Below are positions 16,900 through 23,013 of a stretch of 23,013 nucleotides of DNA, piece by piece. The stretch comes from a virus, in the IMG/VR virus record IMGVR_UViG_3300023118_000027, positions 1 through 23,013 of that record; one strand, given 5' to 3'. Below the pieces are notes generated by a model. That model did no database searches, was not told where the DNA came from, and worked only from the letters and a program-made list of their open reading frames with translations. The position numbers and the translations under genes were made by a program. How positions within the stretch are numbered: position 1 is the stretch's first letter; each line of letters begins with the position of its first letter.

Positions 16900-17301
16900 T
16901 TAGGCATTACCAGCAGTCAGTGTAAACGAAGTAACCGAGAATGCCTGACCAGCCGTGAACGCAGTCGAGTCCACAATCATGTCAGTACTAGAAGTTCCCA
17001 CGGTGCCCTGCATGTGGCAAGTCGTGCCAGTCGAGTCGTGGATACGGAAGTGGGCTGCAGTACCAGTATTGTCGGCGGAAGTATCCTGCCAAGTACCAGA
17101 GAGGGCCTTAGTGCCCGAGGAGGCAGCCGCCATCCAGTCAGAAGGAAGAGTGCACGTAGCCAGTACAGTACCACTATTTGCAGTGGCGCAGTTAGCCGGT
17201 GCAGCACCAGAACGAATTGTAAGAATTGCGGACGTACCAGTCGTAGACTCGAATGCATCGAGCTTGGCATTACGTACTGCAACAGAGTATTGTACAGCCA
17301 T
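16900..17301 (-). CDS. Virion-type beta-rich protein of a common phage family, 133 aa
   Basis: The sequence AVQYSVAVRNAKLDAFES, then RSGAAPANCATANSGTVLA and LPSDWMAAASSGTKALSGTW, belongs to a family I recall from many phages and prophages of Gram-negative bacteria, usually beside tail or fibre genes and without assigned function. It is small and beta-rich, has no signal peptide and is flanked by structural genes. It could be a fibre-associated or capsid-surface protein. The start at 17301 has a strong AAGGAG. Family membership is from memory and its role is unknown. Confidence 0.65.
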   Translation of the reverse strand: MAVQYSVAVRNAKLDAFESTTGTSAILTIRSGAAPANCATANSGTVLATCTLPSDWMAAASSGTKALSGTWQDTSADNTGTAAHFRIHDSTGTTCHMQGTVGTSSTDMIVDSTAFTAGQAFSVTSFTLTAGNA

Positions 17302-17311
17302 TTAGATCTCC

Positions 17312-17563
17312 TTAAGGTAGATTTATATGTGATGGTAGGGCAAGACCGCCAGCGGCGACCCACCTGATTATTAGAACAATGACGGCTGCCCAAATGGTAT
17401 AGGACAAATTCCTCATCGATTTCTTAAAGTCTTTGATCTCTTCTTTGATGTCATTGAGTTCTTGTTTGACGTATGAACGATCTACATCATTCTTGCCAAG
17501 GGCAACGTCGACAACAATTCTCCAATTCTCAAGAATGGAAAGCCTTTGGTCATAATTATCCAT
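17312..17563 (-). CDS. Small coiled-coil plus membrane-anchor protein (XhlA/holin-like), 83 aa
   Basis: Residues 1-50 are charged and coiled-coil-like (VKQELNDIKEEIKDFKKSM), followed by a single membrane segment at about 54-76 (SYTIWAAVIVLIIRWVAAGG). This soluble-coil-then-membrane layout is that of XhlA-type holin accessory proteins and some single-span holins. It lies among head and fibre genes about 8 kb from the lysis set, so it could instead be a virion or membrane-docking protein. The ATG at 17563 follows AAGGGG. The membrane topology is clear; the role is inferred. Confidence 0.6.
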   Translation of the reverse strand: MDNYDQRLSILENWRIVVDVALGKNDVDRSYVKQELNDIKEEIKDFKKSMRNLSYTIWAAVIVLIIRWVAAGGLALPSHINLP

Positions 17564-17590
17564 AACTAACCCCTTTTACAGATAGACCAA

Positions 17591-17611
17591 TGGGGGCCAC
17601 AAGGACCCCCA
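17591..17611 (-). other. Stem-loop after the decoration-type gene
   Basis: TGGGGG (17591-17596) pairs with CCCCCA (17606-17611), with CC/GG able to extend the stem across a one-base bulge, closed by ACAA. It sits 15 bases after the stop of the 167-aa gene. The minus-strand RNA lacks a following U-run, so it is more likely an RNA-stability or attenuating hairpin than a full terminator. Confidence 0.55.
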
Positions 17612-17625
17612 CAGGATTAGGTTAA

Positions 17626-18129
17626 TTAGGACTTAGGCTGGGCAATCGTCCCACGGGCATCTACAGTCGTGTCTGCAACGAGGACTGCAACGAGGATTTT
17701 ACCACCCGTCAGAGTACCAGTCAGAGATGCGAGTAGAATGTCAACGGTGTCACCACCGACTGCAGATACGATGACCGGAGTCGAAGCACCAGGAGTCGAG
17801 TAACCACCGACGGCAGCACCGAAGGCATCCCATGCGTTGGCATAAGCCGTAGCATTGACACCAGTGATACCAGCCGAGACAGTCAGGACAGAGACAGTAC
17901 CTGTGAGAGCAGCAGTCTTCTGAGCCCAACCACCGAGGATGACCGAGTTAGCCGGAACACGGACGGTCTCGATGACGTCGGTAGCGACGAGGGCAGAACC
18001 CTTAGCCGTAGCGGCAGCAGCGAGATCGATTTCCTTCCAGACAACCGACACCAGCTTGGTGTTATCCATATGGCGGACGAGCGTGCCGACCGGGCCAAGT
18101 GGATTAGAGAGAGTCGTAATAGTAGCCAT
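17626..18129 (-). CDS. Possible capsid decoration/stabilising protein, 167 aa
   Basis: The gene lies directly after the major capsid gene, with a strong AAGGAG 24 bases downstream of the capsid stop. The product is beta-rich, dominated by Ala, Val, Thr and Gly, with no charge clusters and no signal or membrane segment. A small abundant-type beta protein in this position is often a head decoration or head-fibre protein. The sequence PANSVILGGWAQKTAALTG resembles the strand-turn patterns of phage surface beta-sandwiches I know only loosely. The function is inferred from position and composition. Confidence 0.5.
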   Translation of the reverse strand: MATITTLSNPLGPVGTLVRHMDNTKLVSVVWKEIDLAAAATAKGSALVATDVIETVRVPANSVILGGWAQKTAALTGTVSVLTVSAGITGVNATAYANAWDAFGAAVGGYSTPGASTPVIVSAVGGDTVDILLASLTGTLTGGKILVAVLVADTTVDARGTIAQPKS

Positions 18130-18153
18130 TTAATTTCTCCTTAGCTTTTAAGA

Positions 18154-19197
18154 TTAGTTCTTGTTGTAAGCAGCGCGGAGCAGGCCCTGCGGACGCAGGA
18201 TCTTACGACCGTACATGTGCATACCACGAACGATGTCGGAGAAGCCGAACGGCGACCGGAAGCTTTCCGTCTTGTTGATCTGCTCTGCCGTAGCAACAGC
18301 CGAATCAATACCAGCGACGATGAAGCCGTAGTCCGTCTGCGAACCGTTGTTGTCTGGAGTACCCGGACCGTTGCCGATGTAGGCAAGGTTGTTCGAGGAG
18401 TACACGCGGAAACCACGGATCTTCGAGGCAGAGATCTTACCGTTAGAAAGCTGTTCGCCTTCCTGCCAGTCAGAATTCACAAACTTCGAATTTTCGTCCA
18501 TCAGGATTTCGAGGAAGACCGGATCAACAACAACCCAGCGACCTTCCTTCTCAACGTTCTGCTGGTCGAGCAGACGGTTGAAACGGTTGAGGATCTGGAG
18601 AGGAGTTGCGTCATAGGTACCCGAGACACCAACAGCGATCGAGTCGGCAGCAGCGCCACCGGAAACGAACGAAGAACGGTTCAGCTTATGGATGCCGAAG
18701 AGTTCGTCAGAGTCAGCAGAGGCTTCCGACTTGGTACCGACTGGAGCCGAACGTGCAGTCCACAGACCTGTCGAGGTGCTCTTTTCGTAGCCGGTCAGAT
18801 AACCGAGAACGTCAGAGTCGAATTCCTGAGCGAGGTTGTAGGCAGCGCGGTCGGTTGCCATGTCCATCCAGTTGACATGCGACTGCTTCTTTTCGATGTC
18901 ATCGACCTGGAACTGGAACGAGTTAGCACGGTCAACGATCAGGGTGAAGTCCTGGTCTTCGAGGTCCTGCGACGTCAGCTGAGTGCCACGGGCATACTTG
19001 CTGATAGCGATTTCAGGTTCCTTGATGATCTGGACAGAGTCACCATAGTTAGAGATTTCACCGAAGTATTCAGAGTTCGTAATGTCTTCAACTACAGACT
19101 TCTTACGGAACTGCTTCTGAACCTTCTGCGAATAGATTACCGGGCTAAACTTGCCATTAGGAAGGTTGCCATAGCCGGTTGCACTTGGAAATGCCAT
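18154..19197 (-). CDS. Major capsid protein, 347 aa
   Basis: It forms the icosahedral shell. It directly follows the scaffold gene, has a typical capsid length and begins MAFPSATGYGNLPNGKFSPV. The stretch from 29 to 75 (VVEDITNSEYFGEISNYGDS, EPEIAISKY) is the N-arm and E-loop pattern of HK97-fold capsid proteins in podoviruses, and later parts (PLQILNRFNRLLDQQNV, GRWVVVDPVFLEILM, then a YGFIVAG strand) match the usual P- and A-domain layout. An upstream ATG at 19266 would add 23 residues, but the ATG at 19197 has a consensus AGGAG seven bases before it and is chosen. Leucine CTG and glycine GGC codons look more frequent here than in neighbouring genes. Confidence 0.88.
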   Translation of the reverse strand: MAFPSATGYGNLPNGKFSPVIYSQKVQKQFRKKSVVEDITNSEYFGEISNYGDSVQIIKEPEIAISKYARGTQLTSQDLEDQDFTLIVDRANSFQFQVDDIEKKQSHVNWMDMATDRAAYNLAQEFDSDVLGYLTGYEKSTSTGLWTARSAPVGTKSEASADSDELFGIHKLNRSSFVSGGAAADSIAVGVSGTYDATPLQILNRFNRLLDQQNVEKEGRWVVVDPVFLEILMDENSKFVNSDWQEGEQLSNGKISASKIRGFRVYSSNNLAYIGNGPGTPDNNGSQTDYGFIVAGIDSAVATAEQINKTESFRSPFGFSDIVRGMHMYGRKILRPQGLLRAAYNKN

Positions 19198-19204
19198 ATT
19201 AATT

Positions 19205-19240
19205 CTCCTATTAAAAATTGATTGATTGTTAAAGTAACAA
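19205..19240 (-). promoter_or_regulatory. Leader of the capsid gene: small hairpin plus strong ribosome site
   Basis: On the minus strand TTGTTA-CTT-TAACAA (19226-19240) forms a six-base-pair hairpin, followed by an A/T-rich spacer and AGGAG (19205-19209) seven bases before the capsid ATG. A 5' hairpin next to a strong site can protect mRNA and raise translation of a highly needed protein. The A/T-rich spacer also holds weak promoter-like hexamers that I do not call. Confidence 0.5.
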
Positions 19241-19280
19241 AGATCAAAATCTACTAGAGAGGTCATTCTATGTAGGTAAT

Positions 19281-19300
19281 CCTCCCCAGGTTAGGGGAGG
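19281..19300 (-). other. GC-rich stem-loop between scaffold and capsid genes
   Basis: CCTCCCC (19281-19287) is a perfect match to GGGGAGG (19294-19300) around a six-base loop. It lies in the largest gap of the window, 56 bases downstream of the scaffold stop. There is no U-run on the minus strand after it (ATTACCTAC follows), so an intrinsic terminator is unlikely. An RNA-processing or stability element that sets the ratio of scaffold to capsid message is plausible. Confidence 0.55.
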
Positions 19301-19355
19301 GGCTATTAGTATGAGTTGTCTTCTATGAATTTGTTCTGTCAGTAAGACTCAGAAC

Positions 19356-20153
19356 TTAGCGGGCACCACCCGAAAGGTCCATGAGGATCTTACCCTTGCG
19401 CATTGCATCCATGATCTTCTCTTCATTCTTATCAAACCAACGAGAGTCCTTCTTGGACATACGCTCGATCTGGGACTCACTAAACTCAAAGTCACCATCG
19501 ACCACAGGCTCATCTACAACCTTTGCCTGACGTACCACCTTGGCAGCGTCATTAGGGTTGAAGCCATCGTCGTCATCCACCTTGGATGCTGGCGAGGAAG
19601 CCTTATACTTGTCAATAACAAAGGAAGCCTCTTCGACATCGAGGGAACTATAAATAGCGTCCTGATATCGCTTCGACTGGCTCTGTAGCCAAGCGTGGAA
19701 CTTTGGATCCTGAGTAAGGGTGTCCAGATCAGTATGACGCTTCTTGAGCGCCATGTATGCACGTTCTGCATCGAGTTCCTTTTTCTCGGTCTCGATCTCA
19801 GCAATCTTTTTAGTCGTTGAGGCAGTGGCCTCGGTAATACGCTTCTGTACGATGGTTTCTAGAATTCCAGCGAACTCAGGGTATTCTTTGACCCATGCTT
19901 CGACTTCCGTGTCAGACTTGGGTGCCTTAAGCTGTCCCCGAAGAGCAGCATCTAGTTTACGTTCAAGCTCATCAGTACGAGCCTTTGCTTCTGCAATAGA
20001 CTGGTCACTGTGTCGCCTTAGGTCTCCATACCTCTTCTTCCACATTTCATCTTCGACGGTAGTGGCAGGTTCGGCAAGCCGCTTCTGTTCCTTCTCGACT
20101 TCATCGAGTTCAGCATCTTGAGCGTCTTTACGGATGTTACGATATTTAGACAT
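19356..20153 (-). CDS. Capsid scaffold protein, 265 aa
   Basis: It is highly charged and almost wholly helical, with coiled-coil stretches at about 10-70 and 100-140, an acidic linker (KVDDDDGFNPNDAAKV) and a C-terminal helical end SQIERMSKKDSRWFDKNEEK followed by a basic helix and DLSGGAR. Such a C-terminal helix binds the inside of the capsid in podovirus scaffolds, and the order hydrolase, scaffold, capsid fits. It guides shell assembly and leaves before DNA packaging. The ATG at 20153 follows AAGGAG. No protease motif is present. Confidence 0.85.
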   Translation of the reverse strand: MSKYRNIRKDAQDAELDEVEKEQKRLAEPATTVEDEMWKKRYGDLRRHSDQSIAEAKARTDELERKLDAALRGQLKAPKSDTEVEAWVKEYPEFAGILETIVQKRITEATASTTKKIAEIETEKKELDAERAYMALKKRHTDLDTLTQDPKFHAWLQSQSKRYQDAIYSSLDVEEASFVIDKYKASSPASKVDDDDGFNPNDAAKVVRQAKVVDEPVVDGDFEFSESQIERMSKKDSRWFDKNEEKIMDAMRKGKILMDLSGGAR

Positions 20154-20213
20154 ATGTTCTCCTTATGGGGCCACAAGTAGTCCACGGTATTGTGGAGGTA
20201 ATGGGTAGCCGGA

Positions 20214-22496
20214 TTAGTAAGAGCGTTGACCCCAACCACCTTGAGTGGTCTTATCTTTGTCAGTGCTCTTGGTTGATGCAGACGTTGCGGCTGTGCTCAT
20301 CGAGCTCATCAGTCCGGCTGATCTGCTACTACCACTATTAGTATTGCTAGCCGTGTCATTCGAAGATCTGGCAAAACCAGTTCCAGAAGTGTTGGCGGTA
20401 GGCGATGTACTACTAGTGGCAGGTCTATTAGCCACCGTCTCGGTACGACCAGAGAACGAAGGCAAACTGTCATCAGCCATCTTACCTGCGAATGTAGGTG
20501 AGGTAATTGCGGCTGTATTAAATACTGTATGCGGCTGGACGGACGTAGGGGCTTTTGCCGTATACTCTGGAAGAGTACCAAACGTGTGAGGTCCAATGGT
20601 TGTAGGATTCTCCATCTTTGCAGACCAAGAAGGATTGACCTTCTGGTTGTGGTAAGAAGTGAAGCCTAGATTTTGTGTAGGATCGCTGACATACTTACTG
20701 ACGATACTATCGAAGGTAGTCTTGTCTGCGTCATAATTCTTTGTGGCCGTATTGGCGGCTGCAGGATTGTTCCAAGTCGAGAACTGATTGGGTGCCTGAA
20801 TGGCTCCGGTGACAGACCCGTACTTAGATACTCTGTTTTCGATAGAAGAGAGAATACCCTGTGCTTCTTTTTGTCCTTCTGGTGTCGAGAGGTCTGTCTG
20901 ACTTCTGTCGATCTCACCGGCAAGTGTCTTACCCATGAGTCCACGTTCTTCGTCAGTCAGTCCCTTGAACCGATCAGGGTTGACAGTAGTCTGTGCCACA
21001 GCAGCGTCATACGAGGGCAGAGAAGACTTCTTAGGACCGTTAGCAAAGCCACCTACCTGTCTGTCTCCGTAATCCTGTCCGGCCATCTCTGGACCCTGTG
21101 TAGGATCGTCAAAGCCACCTGCAGGACGTTCCTGAGGGGTAGGGGCATTCTCTATGTCATAGTACTGAGAAGGCATGACACCGTTTGCTCTGGACTGATC
21201 GAGGGTACTACCAATCTCTTTACCGAAGGAGGCCCACTGGGGTCCTGCTCCAGGATGAGACGCAAGGTCCATCGTATCCATATGCATCGTCTTGTCACCC
21301 ATGTATTCCTTACCCATCCCGAAGTTACCTCCGTAGCGGGCAGCCATACCTTGTGCGACGTCTGCAATGGCCTGTCGATCCTGAGGATTGTTTAGGCTTA
21401 GGGGACGTCCCTGAGGGTCACGAATATCTAGGTCGGCAGCAGTACCTTCTGGATGCCTGTACTTAGTACCGACAGGAGAACGTCCTTCTGGTTCCTGACC
21501 AGATGTGACATGGACTGTATAGCCAGATCCGAGTACGTCAGTCACGACGTCAGAGACCTTAGAACCGATACCCGAAGAAGGGATCTCAGAGCGACCTGCC
21601 TTATCGAGGTCATAGGCGACTTTAGCCATGTCTCTCGTAGGAAGATCAGGATCGTCTGACGGAGCAAAGTCTGCAAGACCTAGACCATGATAGGCCAGAG
21701 ACTGAGGAGAGACAGCACCCTTTACAGGAGACGTCTTGCCCATTGGGACAGAAGGTCTCTCAGAAGGAGTCGGAAGATCAAGAGCACCAAGGGGAGACTT
21801 TTCAAGGGTCGCCTTCTTGTCTGTCTTGAAGTCTTTAAGATTCTGCTGCTTCTCTTCTCTAGTAGCCTCATGAAGACCACCTGCCAACATACCCCTTGTA
21901 CGGGCTTCGTCAGGAGTCATCGTCGTACGCTTCTTAGAGTCTTGTGCGTCTAGACCGACTGCATAAGTATTAGGATTGTTTTCAAACTGGACGTCACCGA
22001 CATAGCCCTTACGATCTTTCATGGCTCCACCGATGGAAGACATCAGACCCTTTTCTTCAAGACCGAGATACTCACGAGCCTTATTGGTACTATGTGTGTT
22101 ACCGGCGTTGATCGCCATGCTGACACCCTTGGCTGCCATACCGAGAGGACCCGGTAGGATTGCTGCCATTAGACCAAGACCTTTTGGCTTAGAGGTGTAA
22201 CCGAAGTTGTTAGAGGCATCCGTCGAACGGTCACTATTAAAGTTTCCCGATGGATCTCCATTACCTTGGTCACGATACCTCTGCCAAAAGGGTTCTGGTT
22301 CTTCTGTGTCGATACCTGCGTCTACAGTCGTATTAGAATAACTCTTAGTGTTGGACGGTTGCCCATTCTGCCAGTCATCTACGATCTGATAGCCCTCTGC
22401 ACTCGGCAAAGGATCACCTGTATTCGCATCGATGTATTCAACAACCTGATTGCCACGGACATCAGTAGATACGTTTCTAATAGCTATCTTATCCAT
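20214..22496 (-). CDS. Two-domain peptidoglycan hydrolase of the virion (M15-like plus SleB-like), 760 aa
   Basis: Two cell-wall domains can be read. Residues about 325-410 hold HPEGTAADLDI (His348, Asp355) and MHMD (His405, Asp407), the zinc-ligand spacing style of M15-type D,D-peptidases. Residues about 508-625 hold the SleB/hydrolase-2 pattern: a candidate catalytic Glu528 in KTLAGEID, then SSIENRVSKYGSV, APNQFSTWNNP and GFTSYHN. A mildly hydrophobic stretch lies at 106-135 (GLGLMAAILPGPLGMAAKGV), and a Ser/Thr/Asn-rich tail runs from 690. The gene sits between the portal-side and scaffold genes, far from the lysis set, so the protein is probably packaged and helps DNA entry by cutting the wall. 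ATG 22496 follows GAGGG. Confidence 0.72.
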   Translation of the reverse strand: MDKIAIRNVSTDVRGNQVVEYIDANTGDPLPSAEGYQIVDDWQNGQPSNTKSYSNTTVDAGIDTEEPEPFWQRYRDQGNGDPSGNFNSDRSTDASNNFGYTSKPKGLGLMAAILPGPLGMAAKGVSMAINAGNTHSTNKAREYLGLEEKGLMSSIGGAMKDRKGYVGDVQFENNPNTYAVGLDAQDSKKRTTMTPDEARTRGMLAGGLHEATREEKQQNLKDFKTDKKATLEKSPLGALDLPTPSERPSVPMGKTSPVKGAVSPQSLAYHGLGLADFAPSDDPDLPTRDMAKVAYDLDKAGRSEIPSSGIGSKVSDVVTDVLGSGYTVHVTSGQEPEGRSPVGTKYRHPEGTAADLDIRDPQGRPLSLNNPQDRQAIADVAQGMAARYGGNFGMGKEYMGDKTMHMDTMDLASHPGAGPQWASFGKEIGSTLDQSRANGVMPSQYYDIENAPTPQERPAGGFDDPTQGPEMAGQDYGDRQVGGFANGPKKSSLPSYDAAVAQTTVNPDRFKGLTDEERGLMGKTLAGEIDRSQTDLSTPEGQKEAQGILSSIENRVSKYGSVTGAIQAPNQFSTWNNPAAANTATKNYDADKTTFDSIVSKYVSDPTQNLGFTSYHNQKVNPSWSAKMENPTTIGPHTFGTLPEYTAKAPTSVQPHTVFNTAAITSPTFAGKMADDSLPSFSGRTETVANRPATSSTSPTANTSGTGFARSSNDTASNTNSGSSRSAGLMSSMSTAATSASTKSTDKDKTTQGGWGQRSY

Positions 22497-22498
22497 GT

Positions 22499-22714
22499 TT
22501 AATCCCTCGGGTTATTGACTTCGTCTCTCAATTTTGAAAAGCGTTTGAGTTCTTCGATTGCACCCTGAAACTTTTGGACTGTATCCCATGCCGTGGCAGA
22601 GGCTAGCTCATCCTTGAGGAAATCAATCCTAAGGTTCACATAGAGGTTTAGGGCATCCATGTTAGCCTTAGTATTGACGAGTGCGTACAATTCGTTTGCT
22701 ACTTCTTTCCTCAT
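22499..22714 (-). CDS. Small helical protein between portal and hydrolase genes, 71 aa
   Basis: It overlaps the portal gene by four bases (ATGA) and ends three bases before the next start, so it is translationally coupled. The sequence is helical and charged: YALVNTKANMDALNLYVNLR followed by AIEELKRFSKLRDEV. I recognise no family with certainty; small helical proteins at this point of podovirus maps are usual and may assist portal or packaging assembly. There is no membrane segment. Confidence 0.6.
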   Translation of the reverse strand: MRKEVANELYALVNTKANMDALNLYVNLRIDFLKDELASATAWDTVQKFQGAIEELKRFSKLRDEVNNPRD

Positions 22715-23013
22715 GCTGGCGGCCCTGAGAAGCCTTCACCACCGGGTGCAGGAGCATTACCGGGGGCAATGTTTCCGTTACCGTTACCGGTAGGGTCTGA
22801 TGGAGCAGGGGTTCCTGCACCTTCTACTGGTGCACCTCCGGCTCCAGCCTCTGGACCAGCGCCCATGAGTTCCTGCATCTTCTTCATTTGAAGAGCCTGA
22901 ATACCTGCGGCACGAGGGTCGTTGACAACCTTGTCTTCATCGAGATCAAGAGAGGCTGCGTATTCTCTAAGGATATAGTCCCACTTAATGAATGGGGCCA
23001 TAGAAGGATTAGG
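22711..23013 (-). CDS. C-terminal end of the portal (head-tail connector) protein, partial
   Basis: The minus-strand frame is open from the window edge, with PNPS before the ATG at 23001, so that ATG is likely internal. The ending PFIKWDYILREYAASLDLDE resembles the helical C-terminus of podovirus portal proteins, and it is followed by a low-complexity Gly/Ala/Pro tail (GAGPEAGAGGAPVEGAG onward). The position directly upstream of the small gene, hydrolase, scaffold and capsid genes matches a portal. The portal forms the twelve-part ring through which DNA is packaged. The main part is outside the window, so the call depends on this tail and on the gene order. Confidence 0.65.
   Translation of the reverse strand, partial: PNPSMAPFIKWDYILREYAASLDLDEDKVVNDPRAAGIQALQMKKMQELMGAGPEAGAGGAPVEGAGTPAPSDPTGNGNGNIAPGNAPAPGGEGFSGPPA

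Noticed and set aside
17591-17611. Intrinsic terminator after the decoration-type gene
   Set aside because: The stem is good but the minus-strand RNA has no U-run after it, so it is listed only as a stem-loop.
18217-19221. 334-aa plus-strand open frame opposite the major capsid gene
   Set aside because: It mirrors the capsid gene almost end to end; the capsid protein is clearly the coding strand.
19205-19225. Sigma-70-type promoter before the capsid gene
   Set aside because: The region is A/T-rich but no pair of good hexamers at proper spacing could be found; A/T richness alone is not enough.
19198-19266. N-terminal extension of the capsid protein from an ATG at 19266
   Set aside because: No ribosome site there, and the extension would cover the hairpin and consensus AGGAG that serve the ATG at 19197.

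Overview
The window is a block of late genes from a double-stranded DNA tailed phage, almost certainly short-tailed (podovirus-like), that infects a Gram-negative host. The head genes are followed by a tail-tube adaptor, a nozzle protein, fibre-like proteins, a holin/endolysin/spanin lysis set and large internal (ejection) proteins. No tape-measure, sheath or baseplate gene is visible. A signal-anchor (SAR) endolysin plus an Rz/Rz1-type spanin pair imply a host with an outer membrane. From memory of related phages, the endolysin variant and the fibre repeat type suggest an alphaproteobacterium, perhaps of the Rhizobiales. That host call is an inference and is weak.

Nearly everything reads on the minus strand, so transcription runs from high to low coordinates: portal protein C-terminus (cut by the window edge), a 71-aa protein, a two-domain cell-wall hydrolase, scaffold, major capsid protein, a possible decoration protein, a small membrane protein, a 133-aa virion-type protein, a 1167-aa repeat-rich fibre-like protein, tail-tube adaptor, nozzle, collar-domain tail fibre, holin, endolysin, i-spanin, o-spanin, then a 546-aa internal protein, a 63-aa protein, a 185-aa protein and internal proteins of 659 and 1267 aa. 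Genes are tightly packed, often with 1- to 4-base stop/start overlaps. The longest gap is 158 bases, just before the major capsid gene. No stretch over 300 bases lacks a gene, and I saw no tRNA, CRISPR array or insertion sequence.

At the left end the late block meets a plus-strand gene whose last 15 codons are visible. A long hairpin terminator separates the two convergent units.

Taken together, the genes would build the capsid around the scaffold and portal, load internal proteins including one with two candidate peptidoglycan-cutting domains, close the portal with adaptor and nozzle, add fibres, and lyse the host. The most unusual points are: a decapeptide repeated at the start of the 1267-aa protein with every codon changed synonymously; the mosaic architecture of the 1167-aa protein, where 21-residue repeats are interrupted by globular domains; the dual hydrolase beside the portal gene; and a holin frame that stays open for 344 bases across the endolysin gene.
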